The notes under the pieces were generated by a model, which did not search any database, was not told the DNA's origin, and saw only the letters and a program-made list of their open reading frames with translations. Shown in pieces: positions 16,296 through 25,123 of a DNA stretch of 33,309 bases; position 1 is the first letter of the stretch, and each line of letters starts with the position of its first letter. The DNA is taken from positions 1 through 33,309 of the forward strand of contig JAAFHC010000013.1 in the NCBI GenBank assembly GCA_010906935.1. Reading direction: 5' to 3'. This stretch comes from Gelidibacter sp. (lineage in GTDB: Bacteria; Bacteroidota; Bacteroidia; Flavobacteriales; Flavobacteriaceae). Both the position numbers and the translations under genes were made by a program.

Positions 16296-17255
16296 ATGAG
16301 CTTTCTAGTTTCTATTATTATTCCTACTTACAATAGATCTCATTTAATTTGCGATACTTTAGATAGTGTAATTAATCAAACTTATGATAATTGGGAATGC
16401 ATTATTGTTGATGATGGTTCAACTGATAATACAGTTGAGCAACTAAAAAAGTATTGTAGTACGGATAAACGTTTTCAATTTTTTTTACGTCCGAACGAAG
16501 CCATAAAAGGTGCGTCTACATGTAGAAATATAGGCTTGTTTAAGGCTATTGGTGAATGTATTATTTTTTTGGATTCGGATGATTATTTAGTTAAAGATTG
16601 TTTGTTTAACCGTGTTTTAAAGTTTGAAGAAAACAGTGGTGAAAGTTTTCTAGTGTTCCCTATGGGTGTATGTAATTATAATAATAATATTGTAACTAAA
16701 AAGGAAATAGAATATAAGAAATCCTTTTTGATAGAGTTTTTAAAGTATAAATTACCTTGGTCAATTATGTGTCCGATATGGAAAAGAGAGTTTTTAATAA
16801 AATTAAAGGGGTTTAAGGAAGGATATCCAAGATTAAACGATCCAGAACTAATGATTCGTGCTTTATTAGAGTCAGAAGTTAAATTTAAGGTTTTTAATGA
16901 AATGGATTATGACACTATTTATTATCCTAGTGTTGCAAACTGGACTTCAATGATAGATAAGTACTTTGATAGCTTAAAACTTTTTATACCAGATATTGTT
17001 AAGGAATTGGAATTAAGGAATAAAATGGATTTAAAGCATTATTTAAGCAGTTACTTAAAAGTTTGGTTTAGAGATTTTATGCTTCCAAACGGTAAAAACT
17101 TAATAAAACAAAATAAAACTTTGATTTTTCTCTTTTATAAATATGGAATAAATTCTTTGCCAAAGACTATATTGTTAGCAATACTATTTTATCTGTACAT
17201 TATGATGAATTATATTAAAAGAAAATTAGCAAAAAAAATAATTGAAGTAAATTAA
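16296..17255 (+). CDS. Glycosyltransferase, GT2 family
   Basis: A 319 aa GT-A-fold enzyme starting 2 bp after the previous stop. VSIIIPTYNRS (5-15), VDDGSTDNT (38-46), KGASTCRNIGL (71-81) and LDSDDYL (92-98) are all present. The acceptor half includes a WSIMCPIWKREFL segment, common in GT2 proteins of O-antigen loci. The C-terminal 60 residues are basic and hydrophobic and may attach to the membrane. The gene is visibly more A+T-rich than the gmd/fcl block, like its two neighbours. Family secure; sugar unknown. Confidence 0.9.
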   Translation: MSFLVSIIIPTYNRSHLICDTLDSVINQTYDNWECIIVDDGSTDNTVEQLKKYCSTDKRFQFFLRPNEAIKGASTCRNIGLFKAIGECIIFLDSDDYLVKDCLFNRVLKFEENSGESFLVFPMGVCNYNNNIVTKKEIEYKKSFLIEFLKYKLPWSIMCPIWKREFLIKLKGFKEGYPRLNDPELMIRALLESEVKFKVFNEMDYDTIYYPSVANWTSMIDKYFDSLKLFIPDIVKELELRNKMDLKHYLSSYLKVWFRDFMLPNGKNLIKQNKTLIFLFYKYGINSLPKTILLAILFYLYIMMNYIKRKLAKKIIEVN

Positions 17256-17323
17256 ACTTTATTCATGATAATAGAATTAAAGAATTAAAAAAAGAGGTTC
17301 AATTTTTGAATAAAGGAGTACTT

Positions 17324-18514
17324 ATGCAATCTTATAAAATTTTAATATGTGAAATTAAAAAACTCTTTAAAGACTTTTTAGCAGTTTTATATTTTTTAAA
17401 ATTCTACGCTTCACAACGTAAAAAAATTAAAAATTCAGATATTATTTTCTTTTTTCCATACTATCATACGGGTGGAGCAGAGCGTGTACATACAAACATT
17501 TTAAAATCAATTCACAATAAAAAATGCTGTGTAATTTTCACACATAAATCGGCAACCAACAACTTTAAAGCAAATTTTAATGAATATGCAGAATGTATAG
17601 AATTAAACGAAATATTAAATAAAAAATCAAAAATAATTAATGATTTACTATTTAAATTAATTTATAAAACAATCAATAAAAGCAAAACTGCGAATATTGT
17701 TTTTGGGAGCAATACTACTTATTTTTATGCAATTTTACCTTATATAGAAAATTCTAAAGTAAAGATTGACTTAATTCATGCTTTAAGTAAAGATGATTTG
17801 CGAGAAGATGATTTTGTAAAAACAGCAAAAATTATAGATAAAAGAATTGTAATTAATAATAAAGCAAAATCCGATATTGTTCAGATTTATAATAAAAATA
17901 ATATGGATTTTGAATTGTCAAAGCGAATAGGCATCATTGAAAATGGAATTGAAATAGGCAACAAAACATTTCAGAAAAAAGCTAAAAACAGAATTGGATA
18001 TATTGGTCGATGGTCAGAAGAAAAAAGACCGGAAGTATTTTTAGAAATCGCAAAACAAATAAAATCTATTTATCCTGCTTTTGAGTTTGTAATGGCTGGA
18101 ACAGGAATGAAAAGTAATATTGATAAAATTAGTGAGGCTGAAGTTCAGTTTTTAGGTGAAATCACGAATGCTGATGAGTTACAAGATTTATACTCCAGTT
18201 TAAAGTTTGTTTTAATAACATCTGTTTATGAAGGATTTCCAATGATTTTTATGGAATCAATGATTCATGGTGTAATTCCAATTAGTACAAATGTTGGTGG
18301 AATATCAGAACACATAAAAAACAATTTTAATGGTATTTTAATTAAAAACGCTGATAATGAGAAACAATTAGAAAAACAATTTGTGGAATCTATCAAAAAA
18401 CTAATTGAGGATAAAAATTTGGCAGATGAAATTTCCAAAAATGCTTTTGAGTATGCACAAAATAACTTTAGTATTGAAAAATTCAATAAATCCTATCAAC
18501 AATTATTAAACTAA
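17324..18514 (+). CDS. Glycosyltransferase, GT4 family
   Basis: A 396 aa GT-B-fold retaining glycosyltransferase. The N-terminal acceptor loop is HTGGAERVHTNIL with GGAERV at 50-55. The C-terminal domain carries IGYIGRWSEEKRPEVFLEIA, FLGEITNADELQDLYSS, and the donor-binding YEGFPMIFMESMIHGVIPIS with its EX7E pair. A basic hydrophobic segment (residues 8-30) precedes the first strand. I chose the ATG at 17324 because GGAG lies 7 bp before it, a rare clear Shine-Dalgarno in this window; an in-frame TTG at 17306 would add six residues. The next gene starts 4 bp downstream. Specificity unknown. Confidence 0.88.
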   Translation: MQSYKILICEIKKLFKDFLAVLYFLKFYASQRKKIKNSDIIFFFPYYHTGGAERVHTNILKSIHNKKCCVIFTHKSATNNFKANFNEYAECIELNEILNKKSKIINDLLFKLIYKTINKSKTANIVFGSNTTYFYAILPYIENSKVKIDLIHALSKDDLREDDFVKTAKIIDKRIVINNKAKSDIVQIYNKNNMDFELSKRIGIIENGIEIGNKTFQKKAKNRIGYIGRWSEEKRPEVFLEIAKQIKSIYPAFEFVMAGTGMKSNIDKISEAEVQFLGEITNADELQDLYSSLKFVLITSVYEGFPMIFMESMIHGVIPISTNVGGISEHIKNNFNGILIKNADNEKQLEKQFVESIKKLIEDKNLADEISKNAFEYAQNNFSIEKFNKSYQQLLN

Positions 18515-18518
18515 AATC

Positions 18519-19661
18519 GTGAAAATTCTACTAGTCGCTATTCCGAACCATCATTTTTTTCAATGGACAAACCAGTTGAAAGAGAGTGGTTTTGAAGTTT
18601 ATTGGTTCGATATAACTGATGGCGCAGGTTTTGTAAAAAAGATAAATTGGGTACAGCAGTTTAATGGCTGGAAACTAAAATGGAATTATCCATTGCGCTA
18701 CAAAATAAAAAAGCATTTCCCCAAATTACATTCCATATTGGAAAAATTAACGGTCAATAAAACCGAAATAGTTTTCGAGAAAATTATTGATCAAATTCAG
18801 CCTGATGTGGTGCATTGTTTTGAAATGCAATTAACAGGTTTACCCATTTTAACAGTAATGCGGAAAAATACAATTCCTTTTGCGTATTCCTCTTGGGGCA
18901 GTGATTTATTTAATTATCAGAATTTAGGTGTTGCAACTGCACTGGCAAAATCATTTTTAAATAGAGTAGATTATTTAATTACAGATTGCCAACGCGATTA
19001 TAAGATTGCTCAAAATTTGAGTTTTACAAATACGTTTTTAGCAGTTTTTCCTGGTAATGGCGGCATCGAAATTGAAACCGATTTCATTCAATCCATAAAA
19101 AACAGAAGAACAATTTGTATAAAAGGCTACAATGATGGCGTCGGTAAAGCAATAGTGGTTTTACAAGCAATTGAAACCATAGAACTTGATGAGGCTATTG
19201 ATTTTTTAATTTTCAGTGCTGACGATGTTGTAGAAAAATATCTGAAAGATTCAGACTATTTTAGAAACAAAAAAGTTGAAATCATTTCAAGAAAATCATT
19301 TTTGCCTAATAAATTATTACTGCAAAAATTAGGTTCGTGCCAGCTTTATATTGCCAATAGTATTTCTGATGGGTTACCAAATGCACTATTGGAAGCTATG
19401 GGGATGGGTGCATTTCCAATACAATCAAATCCGGGGCAAGTCACAGAAGAAGTGATTACTGATGCTAAAAACGGTTACTTAATTAAGAATCCTCTAGATG
19501 TAAAAGACATTGCCCTTCTTATAGAAAAAGCTTTAGAGAATGATAGCTTGAGAGCAAAATCACAAGATTATAATGTGAATTTTATTCAAAAAAATTACAA
19601 TCGTAACGAATTACAAGCAAAAATTGTAAATATTTACAGCACTATTAAGCCCACATATTAA
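18519..19661 (+). CDS. Glycosyltransferase, GT4 family
   Basis: A 380 aa GT-B-fold protein. The N-terminal half has VAIPNHHFFQWTNQL and a DVVHCFEMQLTGLPIL strand-helix, with SSWGSDLFNY in the place where GT4 enzymes position the acceptor. The C-terminal half has CIKGYNDGVGKAIVVLQAIE and the donor site SISDGLPNALLEAMGMGAFP followed by GYLIKNP. The start is GTG, 4 bp after the previous stop; no in-frame ATG lies closer to the family's N-terminus. A repeated short ORF (19666-19740) fills the space before the next gene. Probable sugar transfer; donor unknown. Confidence 0.87.
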   Translation: MKILLVAIPNHHFFQWTNQLKESGFEVYWFDITDGAGFVKKINWVQQFNGWKLKWNYPLRYKIKKHFPKLHSILEKLTVNKTEIVFEKIIDQIQPDVVHCFEMQLTGLPILTVMRKNTIPFAYSSWGSDLFNYQNLGVATALAKSFLNRVDYLITDCQRDYKIAQNLSFTNTFLAVFPGNGGIEIETDFIQSIKNRRTICIKGYNDGVGKAIVVLQAIETIELDEAIDFLIFSADDVVEKYLKDSDYFRNKKVEIISRKSFLPNKLLLQKLGSCQLYIANSISDGLPNALLEAMGMGAFPIQSNPGQVTEEVITDAKNGYLIKNPLDVKDIALLIEKALENDSLRAKSQDYNVNFIQKNYNRNELQAKIVNIYSTIKPTY

Positions 19662-19665
19662 AGAT

Positions 19666-19740
19666 ATGAAATCACCATTAACAAAGAGTTTGCTGCAAGC
19701 AAACACCAATGAAGATAGGGTGATTCCATATGACCAATAA
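19666..19740 (+). repeat. Repeated 25-codon ORF with inverted-repeat ends, copy 1
   Basis: Encodes MKSPLTKSLLQANTNED followed by RVIPYDQ. The first 63 bp recur at 33220 with only two differences (one silent, one Arg/Lys). Arms AATCACC (19671-19677) and GGTGATT (19718-19724) are complementary, and TTTGC/GCAAA inside can pair, so it may be a structured element instead of a gene. No family recognised. Confidence 0.6.
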
Positions 19741-19761
19741 AAAGCAAATAATAATCTACAT

Positions 19762-20640
19762 ATGAAATTATCGTTTCTTATTGTTACAAAAAACAGACCA
19801 GAGGCCTTGACATTTACCTTAAATAAACTGAAAAGTTTGATAGATTTATCTATTCACGAGGTGTTGGTTTTAAGTGATGGTTGCACAAAAACAGAAGCTT
19901 TTGTTTCACAATTCAGTTGGGTAAATTGGACAATTAAAACCAAAAGTGTAAGTGCTTCACCAGCTAGAAATGCATTATATAAAAAAGCAAAAGGCACTAT
20001 TTTTATAGGGTTAGATGACGATGCGCATCCAATTAGCGATAATTTTATAGAACAAATTGAGAATGAATTTGTTAATAACAAAAATCTTGGAATTATTGCA
20101 TTTCAAGAGGTGAGAGGCATTTTTGAATCTGATGCAATTGCTTTAAGTAAAGCAACTCAAAAGAACTCTTATTTTACGAACGATTTTGTTGGCTGTGGCT
20201 TTGCCATAAAAAAAGAGGTCTATAATACTACAAGGGGTTTCCCATTATGGGTAGATATTTATGGAGAGGAATCAGCTTTAGCGTTAGAAGTCTTAGATTT
20301 AGGATGTGATATAACCTATAATAGCGCTATTATTATAAATCATAGAGTAGATGTTGAAAAACGTAAGCAACAAGGAAGAAATTATTTTAGGTTTGAAAAA
20401 CAACTTCAAAACAGCATTCGATATTATTTGGTATATTATCCAACGCCATTTTTAAAAATAGCGAAATTGCTAATACATAATTTTAAAAAATATGGAATCA
20501 AAGATATTCAATATTTTAAACTGTATTTTAAGGTTTGCTTCTCAACGGTATTTCAGTTATTTGAAATATTAAAATATAGAAAACCGGTTAAAAAAAATAC
20601 GTTGCAAAAAAAAATAAGTTTGCAAAGTTTAAAATATTAA
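19762..20640 (+). CDS. Glycosyltransferase, GT2 family
   Basis: A 292 aa GT-A-fold protein beginning LSFLIVTKNRPEAL (3-16). VLSDGCTKTE stands at the DGSxD position, SASPARNALYKKAKG (64-78) matches the conserved ARN segment, and LDDDAHP (84-90) is the metal site. The second half has VGCGFAIKKEVY and a GEESALALEVLDLG acceptor helix. The C-terminal 70 residues are hydrophobic and basic. It is separated from the previous GT4 gene by about 100 bp containing the repeated short ORF, and lies 24 bp upstream of the MBOAT gene. Family secure, function in the chain unknown. Confidence 0.88.
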   Translation: MKLSFLIVTKNRPEALTFTLNKLKSLIDLSIHEVLVLSDGCTKTEAFVSQFSWVNWTIKTKSVSASPARNALYKKAKGTIFIGLDDDAHPISDNFIEQIENEFVNNKNLGIIAFQEVRGIFESDAIALSKATQKNSYFTNDFVGCGFAIKKEVYNTTRGFPLWVDIYGEESALALEVLDLGCDITYNSAIIINHRVDVEKRKQQGRNYFRFEKQLQNSIRYYLVYYPTPFLKIAKLLIHNFKKYGIKDIQYFKLYFKVCFSTVFQLFEILKYRKPVKKNTLQKKISLQSLKY

Positions 20641-20664
20641 AAAACATATAGGAATCAAATTTAG

Positions 20665-22101
20665 ATGTTATTCAACTCCATAGATTTTGCTGTTTTTCTG
20701 CCTATAGTTTTTTTGCTATACTGGTTTGTAACACAATCAAATTTAAAATTACAAAATTTATTGTTGGTTGCAGCAAGTTATATTTTTTATGGATGGTGGG
20801 ATTGGAGATTTCTATCATTAATTATCTTTAGTTCACTAATTGATTATTTTATAGGTGTTGTATTATTGAAAGAAAATAATCCAGCAAAACGAAAAGGATT
20901 ATTGTGGTTAAGTATAGTGGTCAATTTAGGATTTTTAGGATTTTTCAAATACTATAATTTTTTTGCAGATAATTTTACAAAAGCATTTTCGTTTTTTGGA
21001 AACGAGATATCAGCCAATTCTTTAAATATCATTTTACCCGTTGGTATTAGTTTTTATACGTTTCAAACGTTAAGCTATACCATAGATGTTTATAATAGAA
21101 AGATGGAACCTACAAAAGATATTATTTCATTTTTAGCTTTTGTCAGTTTCTTCCCTCAATTAGTAGCTGGTCCTATTGAAAGAGCAGCCAATTTACTTCC
21201 ACAGTTTTATAAAAAGAGAATTTTTCATTTCTCTAAAGCAGTAGATGGTTCTCGTCAAATTTTGTGGGGATTTTTCAAGAAGATTGTCATTGCTGATAAT
21301 TGTGCCGAGTATGCCAATTTAATTTTCAACAATGCTGATGATTATTCTGGAAGCACATTGGTAATAGGCGCAGTTTTTTTTACATTTCAAATTTATGCAG
21401 ACTTTTCCGGATATTCAGATATTGCAATAGGAACTTCCAGACTTTTTGGATTTGATTTAAAGCAGAATTTTGCATTTCCATATTTTTCGAGAGATATCGC
21501 CGAGTTTTGGCGTCGTTGGCATATATCATTATCCACTTGGTTTAGAGATTATTTGTATATTCCATTAGGTGGCAGTAAAGGACCTTTAAAAATGAAAGTT
21601 AGAAATATATTTATCATATTTATAGTCAGCGGTTTTTGGCATGGTGCAAATTGGACATTTATTTTTTGGGGCTTTTTGAATGCACTCTACTTTTTGCCTT
21701 TATTACTCAAAAACCGTAATAGACATCATTTAGGAATTGTTGCTCAGCATACAAATCTACCATCAATAAGGGAGTTTTTTGCGATGTCATTAACTTTTGG
21801 GCTAACTGTTTTTGCATGGATATTTTTTAGATCGCCCTCTATTTCTGATGCCTTTAGTTTTATAAAAAATATTTTTACAAAATCTTTATTCCAAATCCCG
21901 GAAATCAGGCCTTCATATTTAATATTATTGATAGGATGCTTTATCTTCATTGAATGGGTAGGAAGGACTCAAAAATATGCTTTAGAAAAATTATTATTAA
22001 ATAAGCCAATGGCATTACGTTGGGCTTTTTACATGCTTTTAATTGCTTGTATATTTATATTTAGCAGTAATGAACAAGAATTTATTTATTTTCAGTTTTA
22101 G
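20665..22101 (+). CDS. MBOAT family O-acyltransferase (AlgI-like)
   Basis: A 478 aa integral membrane acyltransferase, the usual length for AlgI/DltB-type MBOAT proteins. About ten hydrophobic segments are visible. FYGWWDWRFL (41-50), AGPIERAANLLP (168-179) and RRWHISLSTWFRDYLYIPLGG (283-303) are family hallmarks; SGFWHGANW (322-330) contains the expected catalytic histidine H326. In alginate systems this protein receives an acyl group from the cytoplasm and passes it across the membrane to a periplasmic SGNH-type partner. The next gene here encodes such a protein 2 bp downstream. Most likely the pair O-acetylates the exported polysaccharide; the acyl group and target sugar are not determined by the sequence. 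Confidence 0.95.
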   Translation: MLFNSIDFAVFLPIVFLLYWFVTQSNLKLQNLLLVAASYIFYGWWDWRFLSLIIFSSLIDYFIGVVLLKENNPAKRKGLLWLSIVVNLGFLGFFKYYNFFADNFTKAFSFFGNEISANSLNIILPVGISFYTFQTLSYTIDVYNRKMEPTKDIISFLAFVSFFPQLVAGPIERAANLLPQFYKKRIFHFSKAVDGSRQILWGFFKKIVIADNCAEYANLIFNNADDYSGSTLVIGAVFFTFQIYADFSGYSDIAIGTSRLFGFDLKQNFAFPYFSRDIAEFWRRWHISLSTWFRDYLYIPLGGSKGPLKMKVRNIFIIFIVSGFWHGANWTFIFWGFLNALYFLPLLLKNRNRHHLGIVAQHTNLPSIREFFAMSLTFGLTVFAWIFFRSPSISDAFSFIKNIFTKSLFQIPEIRPSYLILLIGCFIFIEWVGRTQKYALEKLLLNKPMALRWAFYMLLIACIFIFSSNEQEFIYFQF

Positions 22102-22102
22102 A

Positions 22103-23002
22103 ATGAAAAAATTTATTAAACATAGCGTTCTGTTTTTTGTAATTTTCTTCATTGCTGAGAAAAGTGCTTATTTCATTAGTAATGCATCAGAAAGAGAATA
22201 TGATAAACGTTTGGAGTATGTAATTAATGGTAAAATGAATAAGGACTTAATTATCTTAGGATCCTCAATAGGAGCAAGTAATATTTTAGCAGGACAAATT
22301 GAAAATGAAACAGGTTTAACTGCTTATAACTTATCATATCCTGGTTCTAATGTGCTCTTCCATGAATTTATATTAAAATCGTTGTTGAAGTTTAATAATA
22401 GTCCAAAAACAATTATTTTAACAATAGATAATCCTTCCGAATTTATTGAAGAAAAAACGTTAAAATATAGATCAGATCGTTTGTACCCGTTGGCTAAATA
22501 TAATTATATAAATAATGAGCTCATAAATCAAAATGAAAAAAATTTTATGTCAAAACTATTTTGTTTGGCAAGGTTAAATACTTCTGTTTTTAAATTTGAC
22601 AAAATAAAAACACCCATTGAAAATCCTATTGATTCAAGTGGTTCAATGCCTTTTATTAAAAAAACGTCAACTATTGAAATGGAATTTTTAGAAGAAGTTA
22701 AAGGATATACAATTAAATTTGAATTAAAAGAAAAATTAAGGGCTTTTAAAAGCATTCAAAAGCTTTGCGCTGATAATAATATTCAATTAATCTTTGTCTT
22801 TTCTCCAAATTATCAAAAATTTAATGCTGCTTTTGAAAAGCGTTTTCAGCAATTGATGTTAGATGAAAATAAAATAATGGTATACGATACGCTTAACCCT
22901 ATATATAAAAATAAGGATTTCTATTATGATGTTTCACATTTAATGAAAAATGGAGCATCTATTTTTACAGCAGAAATAAGTACTTTTATAAAAACCAATT
23001 AG
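22103..23002 (+). CDS. SGNH/AlgJ-like protein, probable periplasmic partner of the MBOAT
   Basis: A 299 aa protein with one N-terminal membrane helix (residues 7-24) and a soluble, presumably periplasmic domain. LGSSIGASNI (52-61) has the GxS nucleophile block of SGNH hydrolases. YDVSHLMKNGA near the C-terminus gives the D276-x-x-H279 pair of the same fold. I start it at ATG 22103, 2 bp after the MBOAT stop; a longer frame from 22043 overlaps the MBOAT gene by about 60 bp and only adds a hydrophobic stretch. DltD, AlgJ and AlgX-like proteins occupy this position in other O-acylation operons. The role is inferred from gene order and motifs; overall similarity to any one of those is not judged here. 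Confidence 0.75.
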   Translation: MKKFIKHSVLFFVIFFIAEKSAYFISNASEREYDKRLEYVINGKMNKDLIILGSSIGASNILAGQIENETGLTAYNLSYPGSNVLFHEFILKSLLKFNNSPKTIILTIDNPSEFIEEKTLKYRSDRLYPLAKYNYINNELINQNEKNFMSKLFCLARLNTSVFKFDKIKTPIENPIDSSGSMPFIKKTSTIEMEFLEEVKGYTIKFELKEKLRAFKSIQKLCADNNIQLIFVFSPNYQKFNAAFEKRFQQLMLDENKIMVYDTLNPIYKNKDFYYDVSHLMKNGASIFTAEISTFIKTN

Positions 23003-23040
23003 CACCGTTTTTTTTAATATTTTAGCATAAAGTTTATATA

Positions 23041-24219
23041 ATGAATAACAAAGCTTCGATGAAAAAAATAGGAATTATTCCGCTCCGTAAAGATTCAAAA
23101 GGAATTCCCGGAAAAAATAAAAAGAAAATGGTGGGGCGCCCTCTTTTCACCTGGGTGCTCACAGAAGCTATTTTTTCCCAATTGGATGAGGTTTATGTAT
23201 TTACAAACGATTTAGAAATTATGGCATTTGTAGAACGTGAATACCATTGGACAACCAAGGTAAAAGCCCTGTTGCGTAACGAAGAAAATGCAAATGATAC
23301 CGCTTCTACTGAAAGTACCATGCTTGAGTTTAGCGCGAAAATAAATCACGATTATGACATCCTGTGTTTGTTGCAGGCAACTTCACCTTTAACCTTGGCA
23401 ACGGATATCAATAAAGGAATTGAAAAAATCACCCTTGAAAAATTTGATGCTTCAGTAAGTGTGGTAAAAACGCATAGGTTTACTTGGAATAGCGATGGTA
23501 CTTCACAAAACTATGACGTATTTAAAAGACCGAGAAGACAAGATTTTGAAGGATTGTTGATTGAAAATGGTTCCGTGTATTGCACCACAAAGGAAGCTTT
23601 TTTGGAATCTAAAAACAGGGTAAGCGGCAACATCGGATTGGTGGAAATGCCGGAAGAAACACTTATGGAAATAGACAGCCTGTCCGATTGGACCATCGTT
23701 GAAAATGTTTTAATAGAACGTCAAAAAGGGATGAAAAGCAATCAAAGAATTGATTTTTTGGTACTCGATGTGGATGGGGTTTTTACCGACGGCGGGGTTT
23801 ATTATAATGAAGCAGGGGAGTTTGCCAAAAAGTTCGATATGCGTGACGGGATGGGATTGGAAATTTTAAGACAAAATAAGGTAGAAGTGGCAGTTTTAAC
23901 TTCCGAAAATTCTAAAGTAGTTGCCCAACGAATGAAGAAACTCCAAATTCAACATACTTTTCTGGGTGTAAAAGATAAATTTTCTTTTTTGAAACAATTT
24001 CTTGCCGATAAAAATAGCAGTTTTGATGGGGTGGCTTATGTGGGAGATGATGTAAATGACTTGGCTAATATATGCAGTTCAGGATGGTCATTTGCCCCGG
24101 CCAATGCAACGCATATTGTAAAAACACATGCCGACGTAGTTTTGGCAAATAACTCGGGTAAAGGAGCCATAAGAGAAGTTTGTGAATTTATATTAAAATA
24201 TAATAAAAAATATGCATAA
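23041..24219 (+). CDS. neuA: Fusion: CMP-nonulosonate cytidylyltransferase + KdsC-like HAD phosphatase
   Basis: A 392 aa two-domain protein. Residues 7-228 are a NeuA-type cytidylyltransferase: IIPLRKDSKGIPGKN (12-26), LLQATSPL (110-117) and the metal-binding MEIDSLSDW (209-217). Residues 237-392 are a C0-type HAD phosphatase: DVDGVFTDGG (243-252; nucleophile D243, acid D245), LTSEN (286-290), K311/K313 and VGDDVNDL (334-341). A nonulosonic acid 9-phosphate would be dephosphorylated by the second domain and activated with CTP by the first. All catalytic HAD residues are present. Animal CMAS has the same domain order. An internal ATG (23059) fits the family N-terminus equally well. The gene overlaps neuB by 8 bp. 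The block looks less A+T-rich than the genes before it. Confidence 0.9.
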   Translation: MNNKASMKKIGIIPLRKDSKGIPGKNKKKMVGRPLFTWVLTEAIFSQLDEVYVFTNDLEIMAFVEREYHWTTKVKALLRNEENANDTASTESTMLEFSAKINHDYDILCLLQATSPLTLATDINKGIEKITLEKFDASVSVVKTHRFTWNSDGTSQNYDVFKRPRRQDFEGLLIENGSVYCTTKEAFLESKNRVSGNIGLVEMPEETLMEIDSLSDWTIVENVLIERQKGMKSNQRIDFLVLDVDGVFTDGGVYYNEAGEFAKKFDMRDGMGLEILRQNKVEVAVLTSENSKVVAQRMKKLQIQHTFLGVKDKFSFLKQFLADKNSSFDGVAYVGDDVNDLANICSSGWSFAPANATHIVKTHADVVLANNSGKGAIREVCEFILKYNKKYA

Positions 24220-25087
24220 ATATAAAAAGCCTTATGTTATTGCGGAGATTGGTTGCAATCATAAAGGAGAGCTGGAAATAGCAAAGGAGCTAATTAAAAT
24301 TGCCAAGATATTTTGTAATGTGGATGCGGTTAAATTCCAAAAAAGAAATAATAAAGAGTTATTAACAGAAGAGCAATACAACACCCCTCATCCCAATCAG
24401 GCCAATTCTTATGGCAATACCTATGGTTTGCACAGGGAATATTTAGAGTTTGATGTAAAGCAGCATGCGGAACTGAAAAATTACTGTGAGCAAATAGGAA
24501 TCGTATATGCGACTTCGGTTTGGGACACCACTTCTGCCAAAGTAATAGCTTCCTTAAAACCAGATTTTATTAAAATACCTTCTGCATGTAACAATAATTA
24601 CGAAATGTTAGGCTGGCTTTGTGATCATTATCAAGGTGAAATTCATATTTCAACGGGGATGACCACGAAAGATGAAACAGAAACTTTGGTAAACTATTTT
24701 ATAGCAAAAGGAAGAAATAATGATTTGGTATTGTACAACTGTACTTCCGGTTATCCGGTACCTTTTGAAGATGTGTGCCTGTTGGAAATTAATTTGTTGC
24801 TAGCAAAATATGGTGATAAAGTAAAACATATTGGTTTTTCCGGACATCATTTAGGCATAGCGGTAGATATTGCGGCCTATACATTGGGCGCCAATATTAT
24901 AGAAAGACATTATACGCTGGACAGAACCTGGAAAGGAACAGACCACGCCGCTTCATTGGAACCTATGGGTTTGCGTAAACTGTCACGCGATTTGCATGCG
25001 GTTCATGCCGCATTAAGTTTCAAGGCGACTGATATCCTGCCTATTGAACAGGTGCAACGTGATAAGTTGAAAAATAAAAAAATATAA
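24212..25087 (+). CDS. neuB: NeuB-type nonulosonate (9-phosphate) synthase lacking the SAF domain
   Basis: Condenses phosphoenolpyruvate with a hexose or N-acetylhexosamine (phosphate) to make a nine-carbon keto acid. The TIM-barrel domain is complete: IAEIGCNHKG (10-19), KFQKR (41-45), KIPS (121-124), STGM (147-150), then GFSGHHLGIA (208-217) and ERHYTLDRTWKG (231-242) with the metal-site histidines. SGHxxGIA and TLDxTWKGxDHxASLEP match the animal NANS clade that makes 9-phosphates, more than bacterial NeuB with SDHT. At 291 aa it stops just where the C-terminal SAF (antifreeze-like) domain of NeuB/NANS would begin. No SAF remnant was seen downstream. No ManNAc-forming NeuC is in the window, so the substrate may be mannose-6-phosphate (giving Kdn); this is inference. 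Confidence 0.9.
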   Translation: MHKYKKPYVIAEIGCNHKGELEIAKELIKIAKIFCNVDAVKFQKRNNKELLTEEQYNTPHPNQANSYGNTYGLHREYLEFDVKQHAELKNYCEQIGIVYATSVWDTTSAKVIASLKPDFIKIPSACNNNYEMLGWLCDHYQGEIHISTGMTTKDETETLVNYFIAKGRNNDLVLYNCTSGYPVPFEDVCLLEINLLLAKYGDKVKHIGFSGHHLGIAVDIAAYTLGANIIERHYTLDRTWKGTDHAASLEPMGLRKLSRDLHAVHAALSFKATDILPIEQVQRDKLKNKKI

Positions 25088-25123
25088 TTATTTGATAAGG
25101 TTTTAAAAATAATTAGAATTTAG

